64,000 nt of DNA from the NCBI RefSeq assembly GCF_022605165.1, contig NC_063072.1, forward strand, positions 2,480,001-2,544,000, written 5' to 3'. The position numbers and the translations under genes are program-made. Origin of the DNA: Purpureocillium takamizusanense (Eukaryota; Ascomycota; Sordariomycetes; Hypocreales; Ophiocordycipitaceae). Below are positions 31,834 through 43,213 of this stretch, in pieces. Position 1 is the first letter of the stretch; the number at the start of each line of letters is the position of its first letter. Under the pieces are notes generated by a model that saw only the letters and a program-made list of their open reading frames with translations, had not been told where the DNA came from and did not search any database.

Positions 31834-33619
31834 GATGCTCGTGGGTGGTGGTCGTTGGTAGCTATTCCTTGATCGTCGGGGGGGAAATGCTATGAATTAT
31901 TGCGCAATGGAGAGACGACGGAGGAAGAGAGGGAAGAGGGCCGGCGGCAAAAGAGACAATGGGAGGGACCGTTGAACTGATGCGTCGTCGCGGTACAATG
32001 GCATGGGTCGAGGCGCGGGTTGCGAGCTTGAACAAGGGTGCTTGCGCTGTAGTGATGGCTCCATCATGGTTGGTGGTGGTGGGACGGACCAATCTAACGT
32101 GAGCGGCCCCGTGGCGCCGTCTGGACGCGTGGCGGGGCGTTGGGAGCAGTGGATCTTTTGAACTTGATGCCAGGAGAGCTGTCGCAGCTATACTGGCCAG
32201 GCCGCCGCAAGTACCCCGCGACAACACTCTGGTGGGTGGTCCAGGATCGGTTCGTCCGTCATCCCAAGGCCGCAGAGACCTCGCTGAGTAGCCTTCAGTC
32301 GGTCATGGCAGCTCATCCCAGACGTCAGGTTTGGGACTTGCATGTCCGCGCTCGGGACGCCTTCAGTTGGGCCTGATCGCTGACAGTTGTTACGGATAGA
32401 GAGAGCGACAGTGAACGTGAGATCAAAGAAAGAGCGTGTGCGTACGAAACAGAGGACCTCAAAAAAACTTGACTGTGGGAACGGGCTGTTTATTCGAAGC
32501 TTTCCATATACATTAATAAGAGTAGACGAAGTCCAAGAGTGACGGCGGCACGACCCCCGGCCCCGGACATGCTTCAATTCAAATTCATTTGCCGGGGCAT
32601 CGACAAGCACGGCCACCCAGACGAGCGGCAGTTGTGCGGGAATGGAGGTTCCGAGGCATGGATGTCTCGGCCGAGGGTGCAAACTGGGAAACAGTTGAGG
32701 GCAGCGAGGTTTCGGCTGTGACTTTCCCGCCGAATAAACAGGGGTTACTTAAGGTTTGATGGTACTGAAGTACCCAAGGTACTGCCCAGGTATGAAGTTG
32801 TACTTTGTAGGCACCCTCTCGCCGTTGCTCAGGCACCACGCCAGACCCAAACGGCGACGCCTGGCAGAATCGGGCCACCTCCGGGGCTCGAGTTGCTGCC
32901 TCTCGGGAGGCGACTAACCTACATAAACGGCACCACGCACCACGAAGTAGGCATCGAGCCCCAGAAGAACGTTCGTGGTGCTGTATGTTGTTTTTGTCGT
33001 CATCACCTCGCCCGGCAGTCTCACAGTAGAGAGTCACCGACTCCTCGGCCAGCTTATTAGGAAGATCCGTAACTTATACACTGTCCAGGTGGGCTCGAGC
33101 ACAAACGCGGCGCACGGAGAGCCGCTGATGAGAGAGAGACAGAGTGAGAGAGAGCGCTAGAGCGGTGAGCGCCCAGCAGGGACCAATTCGCAGACGCGCT
33201 TGCCTCGTTCGAGACACGCGCCCCTGTCGTACCATCAGCAGCCGACCCGACTCGCCCAGCCAGCCAGTGGGCAAAAAGTCAACAAATCCAATCAGTGCGG
33301 CCCCCCCCTGGGCCAAGCAGAACACGGCACCACAGCGCACTACGACGCACCTCAACCGAACGCACCAGCACCGCAGCTCCCTCGCCAGGGCCCCTCCTAC
33401 CCCTGTCGCCCAAATTTCCCCCACCTATTTTCTTCTCCCCCCGTCCCTCGCACGCACCCCGAAGCACCTCCTCCCAAGCCAACCTTCACCCGTACCCAAC
33501 CCGTGGCGAGCAAAAATCACAGGATCCGGTCTTGCGACTCCCTGCGTTCGTCCATCTCCTGTTTCCACCTTACATTATCCCCAGATACCTGAGAACGTGC
33601 TTCACACAAGTCCGTCATC
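31834..33619. other. Divergent intergenic region PGA1 / alpha-tubulin
   Basis: No supported coding sequence in about 1.8 kb. The 400 bases before alpha-tubulin are C-rich and C/T-rich, consistent with a strong promoter and leader. A cluster of GTACT/AGGTA words is at 32740-32815. Confidence 0.5.
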
Positions 33620-35397
33620 ATGCGTGAGGTTATCAGCATCAACGGTGAGCTCTAGCTTGTGCCCCTCATCTCCCGCACGCGTCTCGGTGCCGCCCCTTCA
33701 CCGCATGTCCCGCCACAGCTGCTGATATCGTCACCCATAGTCGGCCAGGCTGGTTGCCAGATTGCCAACTCCTGCTGGGAGGTACGTTGTGTCCTGCATC
33801 GCTCTTTTGCCCCCTTCATGCTCGAAATGATGCTGACTTGCGTCTCCAGCTGTACTGCCTCGAGCACGGTATCCAGGTAAACATGCACTCCGATTTGTTG
33901 ACGCGGCTCCGCTCGGCATCGACTGACCGACCGCGACAACACAGCCCGATGGCTACCTCACCGAGGAGCGCAAGGCCCAGGAGCCCGACCAGGGCTTCAG
34001 CACTTTCTTCTCCGAGACTGGTACGCGTCTACGCTTTTTCTACGCGTCTTCCGCGCCCGACTCGGACTGTCTAACATATTCGTGAATAGGCCAGGGCAAG
34101 TACGTCCCTCGCGCCATTTACTGCGATCTTGAGCCCAATGTCGTCGACGAGGTCCGCACCGGCCCTTACCGCAACCTCTTCCACCCGGAGATGATGATCA
34201 CGGGCAAGGAGGATGCTTCCAACAACTACGCTCGTGGCCACTACACCGTCGGCAAGGAGCTCATCGAGGGCGTCCTCGACAAGATCCGCCGCGTCGCCGA
34301 CAACTGCGTTGGTCTCCAGGGCTTCCTCGTCTTCCACTCCTTCGGCGGTGGTACCGGCTCCGGTTTTGGTGCCCTCCTCATGGAGCGCCTCTCCGTCGAC
34401 TACGGCAAGAAGAGCAAGCTCGAGTTCTGCGTTTACCCTGCTCCCCAGACCGCCACGTCCGTCGTCGAGCCGTACAACTCCATCCTGACCACCCACACCA
34501 CCCTCGAGCACTCTGACTGCTCCTTCATGGTGGACAACGAGGCCATTTACGATATCTGCCGCCGCAACCTGGGTTTGGAGCGCCCCAACTACGAGAACCT
34601 GAACCGCCTGATTGCTCAGGGTAAGCATGACTTCTCGCAGCGGTCACGCAGCGCCTTGTTGAGACGAGGAACCCGACGCGCTGACCCTTATCCCAGTCGT
34701 TTCGTCCATTACTGCTTCTCTCCGGTTTGACGGCTCCCTCAACGTCGACCTGAACGAGTTCCAGACCAACCTGGTGCCCTACCCCCGTATCCACTTCCCT
34801 CTGGTTGCGTATGCCCCCGTCGTCTCGGCGGCCAAGGCCGCCCACGAGGCCAACTCGGTCCAGGAGATGACCATGTCCTGCTTCGAGCCCAACAACCAGA
34901 TGGTCAAGTGTGACCCCCGTCAAGGCAAGTACATGGCTACCTGCCTGCTGTACCGCGGCGACGTGGTCCCCAACGACGCCCACGCTGCCGTTGCCACTCT
35001 CAAGACCAAGCGCACCATCCAGTTCGTCGACTGGTGCCCCACTGGCTTCAAGCTCGGTATCTGCTACCAGGCTCCCGAGAACGTGCCCAACGGCGACCTC
35101 GCCAAGGTCAACCGCGCCGTGTAAGTATTCCCCGATGCGCTGAGTTGCATACAAAGGCTGACGATGCATAGCTGCATGCTTTCCAACACGACCGCCATCG
35201 CCGATGCTTGGAGCTCCCTGTCTATGAAGTTCGATCTCATGCACTCCAAGCGTGCGTTCGTGCACTGGTACGTTGGTGAGGGTATGGAGGAGGGCGAGTT
35301 CTCCGAGGCGCGTGAGGATTTGGCTGCTCTGGAGCGTGACTACGAGGAGGTTGCCGCCGACTCGATGGGTGACGACGAGCTGGACGCCGAGTACTAA
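33620..35397 (+). CDS. TUB1: Alpha-tubulin
   Basis: This is the alpha subunit of microtubules. Seven exons were read: 33620-33644, 33741-33781, 33850-33876, 33945-34020, 34090-34620, 34697-35120 and 35172-35397, giving 449 residues. The N-terminus [20 protein letters not shown] and the string [14 protein letters not shown] mark alpha rather than beta tubulin. The GTP-binding GGGTGSG motif is present ([20 protein letters not shown]), and so is the catalytic loop region [19 protein letters not shown]. The C-terminal tail is acidic but ends DDELDAEY, with the terminal tyrosine. Four very small 5' exons (25, 41, 27 and 76 nt) are typical of fungal alpha-tubulin genes. Exon 1 encodes only eight full codons. 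Sequence quality of the match is very high. Confidence 0.98.
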
Positions 35398-35837
35398 GCA
35401 GAGTAGCCGAGAGTCGTGTTTGCAGAGGTCGCGGCACTGTTGATTCTACACCAGATCAGGCCTTTTGTCATACCCTGGACTTCACATAAAGGGTGTACTT
35501 TTCTCTAGGTCACAAGCCACTCCAGTATTTTAATGTTCAGAAACAAAGATGACATGCCCGATAAATGTGTGAGGTTGACGGCTAGCACATGGCCAACAGA
35601 GGATAGTATTCCGTGCTCGGAGGTGTGTGTGTTGGCAATTCGGCTTCTTGTCGTGAGCTGGGGCGACGCGGCGGCGACTCCGCGCGGGGTGCACCCGCCC
35701 GCTCGGCTGATTGCCGGACCAGCCGCCTGGAGCCGACGGTACGCGGGTTCCAACAGTTGAACCGGCCGCGACCACTCTGCATCCCCACGGACTCTCTTTG
35801 ACAACAAAATCGTTGCCGGCAATTGAGCAGGCTCACG
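35398..35837. other. Intergenic: alpha-tubulin 3' flank and HMG-CoA lyase promoter
   Basis: These 440 bases contain no supported coding frame. Confidence 0.5.
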
Positions 35838-36993
35838 ATGGCTCTCCTCCGATCGGCCGTGTGCAGGGCCTGCAGGCGATCCCAGTTCCAGCTGCAACGA
35901 GGCTTTGCGACAGCGAGCTCTCAGCAGGCCACTGGCGGCAATCGGGTGAAGCTCGTCGAGGTCGGACCGCGTGATGGCCTGCAGAACGAGAAGACAATCA
36001 TCCCGCTCTCCACGAAGATCGAGCTGATTGAGCGCCTCGCGAGGACGGGCGTTTCGACCATTGAGGCCGGATCTTTTGTTTCTCCCAAATGGGTCCCTCA
36101 GGTATGTCGCGGAGAGCCATCAGACACAAGCTACAGGGCACTGACGACAGCTAAACCGTTAGATGGCCAACTCGAGCGAGATCATGGAGCATCTTCTTCA
36201 ACAAAAGGTGCAGGCTCCCGTCCCATTGACTTGGTCGTTCCTCGCCCCGAATACGAAAGGCCTGCAGAACGCAGCCACCATCCTCAAGCAGAATCCCGGC
36301 ACCTTCTCGAGCCAGCTAGACCCGAGCGACAAGCCAGCCCTCGAGGTGGCCGTCTTCGCGGCTGCGACCGAGAGCTTCTCGCAAAAGAACCTCAACTGCG
36401 ACATACAGACCTCTTTGGAGCGCTTCAAGGCTGTGATACAGGACTCCAAGGCCCTCGGGCTGAGGGTGCGGGCCTACATCTCCGTCGTCCTGGGCTGCCC
36501 GTTTGAGGGGTTCGATGTCGACCCGCACAAGGTGGCCGAGATCGCCACGGACCTGCTCGAGTCGGGCGCGGACGAGATCTCGCTGGGCGACACGACAGGC
36601 ATGGGCACAGCGCCGCGGACCAGCGCGCTCCTCAAGTGCATGTCGGCGGCGGGCATCCGGAGCGAGGACATCGCGATGCATTTCCACGACACGTACGGCC
36701 AGGCGCTGGTCAACACGGCGGTATCGCTGGAGCACGGCATCCGCACGTTTGACAGCAGCGTGGGCGGGTTGGGCGGCTGCCCGTACAGCCCGGGCGCGAC
36801 GGGCAACGTGGCGACGGAGAACATGGTGTACTTTATGGAGACGCTGGGGATGGAGACGGGCATAGATCTGGATGCCATGGCGGACATTGGCGCGTGGATC
36901 ACGGGGGAGCTGGGCAAGGCAAACGACAGCTCGGTAGGCAAGGCGGTGCTCGGGGCGAGAGCCAGGGCAACTGCAGAGGCCACCAAGGCGTGA
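35838..36993 (+). CDS. HMGCL: Hydroxymethylglutaryl-CoA lyase (mitochondrial)
   Basis: The enzyme cleaves HMG-CoA to acetyl-CoA and acetoacetate, the last step of leucine breakdown. The exons are 35838-36101 and 36163-36993, giving 364 residues. The N-terminus (MALLRSAVCRACRRSQFQLQ) is basic and suits a mitochondrial presequence. The TIM-barrel signatures are VEVGPRDGLQNEK (catalytic Arg45/Asp46 and Glu51), STIEAGSFVSPKWVPQMA, EISLGDTTGMGT and MHFHDTYGQAL (metal-binding histidines). The conserved cysteine loop is SSVGGLGGCPYSPGATGN. No C-terminal peroxisomal signal is present (ends EATKA). It lies between alpha-tubulin and VMA2 on the same strand with no functional link. Exon 2 is GC-rich and codon-biased in its second half. 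Confidence 0.96.
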
Positions 36994-37686
36994 GGAGGAT
37001 GGACGGCGTTGGACGTCGACGCTCTGATGCATTGTCTTTGTACCAAGATATGTGTGACTCAATCAGGTGTTGCTCCATGTTTGAAATCCAGCAAAAATAT
37101 TCAGAAAAATAAATAAATACAGTAACATATTCAGAGAGCTCAAATTCCATCGGCAAGGCCAACAGCTCTTGTCATCCCCTGACCGGCGTGAGCTCCAAGG
37201 CAGCTCCAGTCATGTGATGTCACTGTCGCGATCGGGGAACGCAGGCGTGGGTCCAGCTCCAGCGTGTGCCATGCCCACTGGAAACAGCCCGCGCATCGCT
37301 GTGAGGCGGGTGAGAGAGAGTGGAGTGGAGGATGGACGAAAGGGCTCCACCATGGTGCGGCCAGCCAGCCAGCCGGCCAGCCAGCCAGCCAAGCTTAACC
37401 TCATCAACCTCCTGCAACCTCGTTTCGGACCGCAGCTGGCGAGGCTCTCTTTTGCTCGTCCTTCCTCGAACGCCCTGTTCCCTCCGCCCGCTGCCACTGC
37501 TGCTGCGCCAGACTCGAGTGCCACGACAGCGGCTCATCCTCTTCCTGTCGCATCCCTCTCGTCCTCCGCCGCCGCCGCCGCCGCCTTTCCCCTCGTCGCC
37601 CTGGCCGGCTCCGTAATCCCGCCATCGTCCGTCGCTTCGCCCCGCAGAGCCAAGCGCCCTTTCGTGAGCACGTTTCCGCCGGCACC
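36994..37686. other. Intergenic: VMA2 promoter/leader
   Basis: No supported coding frame. It includes an AT-rich segment just after HMG-CoA lyase (37085-37130), a CCAG repeat, and a C/T-rich leader before VMA2. Confidence 0.5.
37361..37390. repeat. (CCAG)n repeat
   Basis: About seven CCAG units, one of them altered to CCGG, upstream of VMA2. Confidence 0.85.
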
Positions 37687-39584
37687 ATGACGGACCCGCG
37701 CGACTCATCGTCCTACTCGATCGTGCCGAGGATTCGGTACAACACCGTCGGAGGTGTCAACGGCCCGCTGGTCATCCTTGAGAATGTACGGATGGAGAGA
37801 TAGGCTCGCTCGTTGTTGTGTCGGTGCGCCTGTGGGCTGACGCCGCCGCCGCTCTAGGTTAAATTCCCCAGATACAACGAGATTGTCACCTTGACGCTTC
37901 CCGATGGCACCCAGAGATCCGGTCAGGTCCTGGAAGCACGAGGTATGCTGTGGAATCAATGCACTCCTGCTTGACTAGCTGGCTAACCGCGGACAGGCGA
38001 CCGAGCTGTTGTGCAGGTACTTCAGCCTGGCTGCTACATCGACGAAACGCCGGCGAGTGCTAATGCCAGCCGTATAGGTCTTTGAGGGAACATCCGGTAT
38101 CGATGTGAAGAAGGTTAGCCAGATAGCTCGACCGCCGAGCTCGGATGTAGGAAGCTGACAGCCGTGCAGACCAAGGTTGAGTTCACCGGCTCGAGCCTGA
38201 AGCTCGGCGTTTCGGAGGACATGCTTGGTCGCATCTTTGACGGCTCCGGCCGTGCCATCGACAAGGGCCCCAAGGTGCTTCCCGAGGATTACCTCGACAT
38301 CAACGGCAGCCCTATCAACCCCTACTCTCGTGTACGTCGAACCCTATACCGTCGATCAGGGCGTAGAGCTGACGGACGCAGGAATACCCCGAGGAAATGA
38401 TTTCGACCGGTATTTCCGCCATTGACACGATGAACTCGATCGCCCGTGGCCAGAAGATCCCCATCTTCTCTGCCTCTGGTCTGCCTCACAACGAGATTGC
38501 TGCCCAGATTTGCCGACAGGCCGGCCTCGTCCAGAAGCAGGGCATCACCAACAAGGGAGTCCATGATGGCCACGAGGAGAACTTCTCCATCGTGTTCGGT
38601 GCCATGGGTGTCAACTTGGAGACGGCCCGTTTCTTCACGCGCGACTTTGAAGAGAACGGTAGCTTGGAGCGCACGACTCTGTTCCTCAACCTGGCCAACG
38701 ATCCTACGTAAGTTGAAGCCTGGCCTCGATGGGGCAACGCGGCAGTGGGAGCACGTAGCAGCTAACCAGTCGGCAGTATCGAACGTATCATCACCCCTCG
38801 TCTTGCACTCACGACCGCCGAGTACTACGCCTACCAGCTTGAGAAGCACGTCCTGGTCATCCTTACTGACCTGTCGGCCTACTGCGACGCTCTTCGTGAA
38901 GTTTCGGCGGCGCGAGAGGAAGTGCCCGGTCGCCGTGGTTTCCCGGGTTACATGTACACTGATTTGTCCACCATCTACGAACGAGCCGGGCGCGTCGAGG
39001 GACGCAACGGATCGATCACGCAGATTCCCATCTTGACGATGCCCAACGACGACATTACGCACCCGATCCCCGACTTGACGGGATACATTACCGAGGGCCA
39101 GATCTTCGTCGACCGACCGCTGTACAACCGCGGCATCTACCCGCCGATCAACGTGCTGCCGTCGCTGTCGCGTCTGATGAAGTCTGCCATTGGCGAGGGC
39201 ATGACGCGCAAGGACCACGGCGACGTTTCCAACCAGCTGTATGCCAAGTATGCCATCGGTCGCGATGCGGCGGCCATGAAGGCCGTCGTCGGTGAGGAGG
39301 CGCTGTCTGCCGAGGACAAGCTGTCGCTAGAGTTCCTGGACAAGTTTGAGCGGCAGTTCATCAACCAGGGCGCATACGAGTCGCGATCCATCTACGAGTC
39401 CCTGGACCTTGCGTGGAGCCTGCTGCGCATCTACCCCAAGGACCTGCTCAACCGAATCCCGGGCAAGGTGCTCAACGAGTTCTACCAGCGAGCACAAAAG
39501 GACGCCAAGTCCAAGGGCAAGGCGCGGGCGGACGTGGCTGCCAAGGACCAGCAACAAAACGAGGAGAACCTGATTGACGCATAA
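37687..39584 (+). CDS. VMA2: V-type proton ATPase subunit B
   Basis: This is the non-catalytic nucleotide-binding subunit of the V1 sector, which acidifies vacuoles and endosomes. Seven exons were read: 37687-37785, 37858-37942, 37997-38016, 38078-38113, 38170-38331, 38382-38707 and 38777-39584, giving 511 residues with consistent phases. The beta-barrel region reads [20 protein letters not shown]. Family strings include [57 protein letters not shown] and [20 protein letters not shown]. There is no Walker A motif, as expected for subunit B. Exon 3 is only 20 bases and exon 4 only 36. The C-terminus is charged and disordered ([14 protein letters not shown]). The last exon ends in TAA at 39582-39584. 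Confidence 0.97.
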
Positions 39585-42433
39585 GGGAGGCCAGTGAAAG
39601 AGAGAATGTGTGTGTTTGTGTGTGTGTCGCGCGCCCAGACAGGGTGCAATGCAGTCCTAATAGACGCCACGGACGGAGGGCGGTAGCAGCGCAGGGGGTG
39701 GCCACTGTCATGTGTATAAGTCGGGCTGGTGGAAGCGTTCCTACCGTTCGAAGTACTACCTCTTTTCCTTGCCTCCATCTTTTCTTTTTGGTAGGAGGGA
39801 CAAACAGCAGCTTAACATGATGCATTGAACAGGCAAGAGAGGTCCGTAGAGACGCCACATGGCGCGGGAGCGTTGCGTCGTGAGGCAGACATTGGTTGTG
39901 CATGCGACGTCGGACAAGGAGCGGCAGCCGGCTGTTGCCGGGGGCAAGGCGAGGTGCGCCTCGTCTGCTCGTGAGTCGTGAGTCGTGAGCCGAGAACCAC
40001 GGTTGGAGAAGGGTGGTTCGAAAGACAGAGAAAGGCGACACGGGATACGTGCGGTTGTCAGCTGCTGCTGCTGTACGTAGTAAGGTGCGGTCGGAGAGGC
40101 GCTTTCGGGCCTTTTTTCCCCTCCCCCATCTTCTTTTCCTCCCCCACCCCTGCGAGGAACCGCAAGCCGTTGTAGGTACATGCCGCGGCCTCGTGCGCGC
40201 CAACATGGAATGGGGTGAATGAGGTCGGGGTTGGGAGGTAGGTTCAGCCCACGTCCCGGGCACGCCCCTGCCCCTCCCCCATTCCCCATCCCCATCTCCA
40301 CCCCCATCGCAGCCGCGCCATGACAAGACCGATTCACCGAATTGAAGACCGTGTTTACCCCCCCGTCCGGGGCGCGGCTGGCTGCTCACTCACGGGGTCG
40401 CTTTACTGGAAGAGGGGGCGCTTGGGTGAGTGACAATGTGTAAGCACGATGGTTGCTTGTAGCTGTAGCGATTGCAGCATGGTTCGATGGAGGGGAAGGA
40501 AGGCAAAGGATATGAGTGAGATGATGTCTACGAAGGCGGCACGTATCGATCGTATACGAATAATACTAGGTGGTTACATACTACACGTCGTCCGCCGTTG
40601 GTTGGTTGGTTGGAGAGAGATAGGCACGTAGGGCACAGGAAGCAAAGGGTGTCCTGGGCGACGACGATGCTTGGCGAGTTCGTGTTGGCTGCCTGCCTTG
40701 GGTACGATATAGGGACGTACTTCGTAACTACTATACTACTACTAACACAACCAAGCGAGATGTTCATGCCCACATACTTTCACTACGAAGTACTGCACAC
40801 TGGACACGACATATCAGGCTACCTGGTGTATAGATGCAAGCGTATCTTCGTGCCTTCATAGAGCCTGGTGCGTGCGCCAAGGGCAAGCGGAAGTGTCGTC
40901 GTTCCTCCGCTGCCGGTTCTCTCTACTAACACGAACAGTGACAGTGGCGGCGCTAGGCATCCATCCTCTCTCCCTTGGTCATTTGCTGTGCGACAGCGGT
41001 GGCCGTGAGTTGATGGATGCGTACCTACCTACCAAAGTAACGAAACTTGCCGACAGTGCCTAAACAGGTACAGTTCGTAGTATGGAGTGGATGAGGCAGG
41101 AGGGCTGGCCTCGCGCGCGTTGTCGCTGCGGGCGCGCTCCGATCTGATGATGGCGATGCCGAGGCGGCAGCCAGGCAGGCAGGCTAGCCGGTGGGTGTCA
41201 CGGCACGGCGGGTGGTCGGCCGATGACACCCAGCCATTAGTAGCTAGGGGATAACTACTAAAGAAGATGGCTGCTGAGAAGGGGCCATTCCCTTTCTTTT
41301 CCCCCGCACAAACGAGCAAAGCTTCTGCCACGGACCTGGTGGACCCTTGCAAGCGCAGCGTGGGGATGGGGTTGTCCAAGGCTCCTCCGTTCTGCCGCCA
41401 CGCGCACGCATCCGTCCTCCGTTGACCCGGCGGCAGCCCGTCCGTCCACTGACTCCCCCCTCTGATCAGGCTCAATGAAGATGTCGTCGTCGTTGGCCGT
41501 TGTTGCTCATGTTAGTTGTGGTGTTGTTGTTAGTGAGCTGACGGGGTTTCGCTCCCCTGCCCTGGCCTGCCCTATCTGCCTGGGGGGGCTGTTGGGCCCA
41601 GGATGATGGCGCGCCGCGGAAGGGCTGCGCATTGGAGCGCATGTAGGGCGCGCGCCGGGTAGCTGCCTGGGCGTTGGCGGCCGGCGCTCGGACGACCCGA
41701 ACGTTGGCCTGATGCCATCCATGGTTTAATTGGGGAGGCTCCGTAGAACAGTAAGCGCTGTAAGGGGGGCTGGCCACCCGGATGATAGAGGGAGAGAGAG
41801 GCGGTTGGCTTTTGGGTAGGCGCTGGCACTGGCGTTTGGCGTTGGCCTGCACTTGGCTCCTTGACTGCAGTGGCCTGGCGTGGCCTGGGTACTACCTTAC
41901 AGAGGGTGTACCTACCTTGGCGGCGGGCTGGGCTGGGGGGGGGGGGGGGCGCCGCCCGGGCCGAGCAGACAGGGGGAGCCCATTGATCAATGATGATGAT
42001 GATTATGCAGGTGATTGAGTACCTGGTGTGGAGGAAGCTAGTAGCTGTGCTTGCTTACCTTGCAGTACGTACTGAACATGCATCTCCAATTCTCCATGGA
42101 TGTTGATTGATACATACTCCGCAGCAAGGTGAGCTCAGTTAGTACCTCTTACCTTTTGGCGTCGACAAACCCCGGTCTGGGCGTGCAGGTGACATCACAC
42201 GGGCACCGCCAGCGCACCCGCACCCCGCGGGGGGGAAGCAGATTCTCGACACCTCACTCGCACGCTTGGAGCGAAGGGGATAAAGATCGTCACCGCCCGT
42301 TTGAACCATCACCAACTTGCACTACCTACACTACTTGACTACTACTTGGTAAGTACGCGCTGCAGTGCACTGCATCCGCACTACCTACCTAAGTACCTAC
42401 GCACTTGCCAGAACCAACAGCCAGCCGGGTGCA

Positions 42434-42468
42434 ACACCACCACCACCACCACCACCACCACCACCACC
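42434..42468. repeat. (CAC)n trinucleotide repeat
   Basis: About eleven perfect CAC units in non-coding DNA. Confidence 0.92.
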
Positions 42469-42573
42469 TCGAATCATCCTTCCCGGTCAACACGCCGACG
42501 AAGTGGGCAGGCTTCCACGCATGCGCGAGGCCGAATCTTGCGCGACCTGCGAGGCTACCCCAGCTCGGTCCGG

Positions 42574-42602
<29 letters not shown>
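42574..42602. repeat. (GCT)n trinucleotide repeat
   Basis: About nine perfect GCT units. A GA-rich tract follows at 42637-42670. Confidence 0.92.
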
Positions 42603-42606
<4 letters not shown>

Positions 42607-43213
42607 ATGCGGGGAACAACACCCCGGACAGCGTGTGAGAGAGAGAGAGAGTGAGAGAGTGAGAGTGAAAGAGTCTGGACGAGAGAGATGGAATGTGCCA
42701 TGCATTGCGTCCCACTGGGGGCCATGTGCCAAAGGTCCAGTCAAGATGCCGATCGCCACGCCCGCCGGCCCGCTTCGGGGTGGGCTAAATTGGTCCTACG
42801 CACGCACGAATGTACTTCGTACTACGTACCTACATGCGAACCAAGGTAAACACACACACACACAGACGATCCCAAGGGCCTTACTGATGTCTCGCCCTTG
42901 GAGATGAGGGGACCCGACCCCGGGGAGGCCAGCGTCGTACCGGTCATGCTATGCACCTCCGATGGACGTCGTGGTTCGTGCGACTCGTTATAATAAACAA
43001 CAAATCTCCTCCTCCTTCTCCTGCTCCTCCTCCTCCCCTCCGTCTGCCCTCCCCCCCAGCAGTAGCCCGCAAGTCTTGCCGCGAGCCTCGCCCTCTCCCC
43101 CGCCCTCTCTCTGTACACACGCACAGGAAGGCCGAGAGTCCTGTACATAAAGAGCGCCGCGCCGCCCGGTCGACCTCTGACCTGCTTGGATCGTCACCGT
43201 CATCATCATCATC

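Larger units (their letters stand above)
39585..43213. other. Gene-free interval of ~3.6 kb with simple repeats
   Basis: No coding region could be supported. Long frames are Pro/Arg/Ser-rich and cross microsatellites. The interval contains (CAC)n, (GCT)n and (GA)n tracts near 42.4-42.7 kb, a 14-bp palindrome TGCAGTGCACTGCA (42361-42374), and at least three TACTTCGTA words (40718, 40784 and 42813). The last ~250 bases are a C-rich leader for the aldose epimerase. Confidence 0.5.

Noticed and set aside
39472..40389. 305-codon minus frame overlapping the VMA2 end
   Set aside because: It overlaps the VMA2 coding sequence and its 3' flank, is Arg/Pro/Ser-rich and has no domain.
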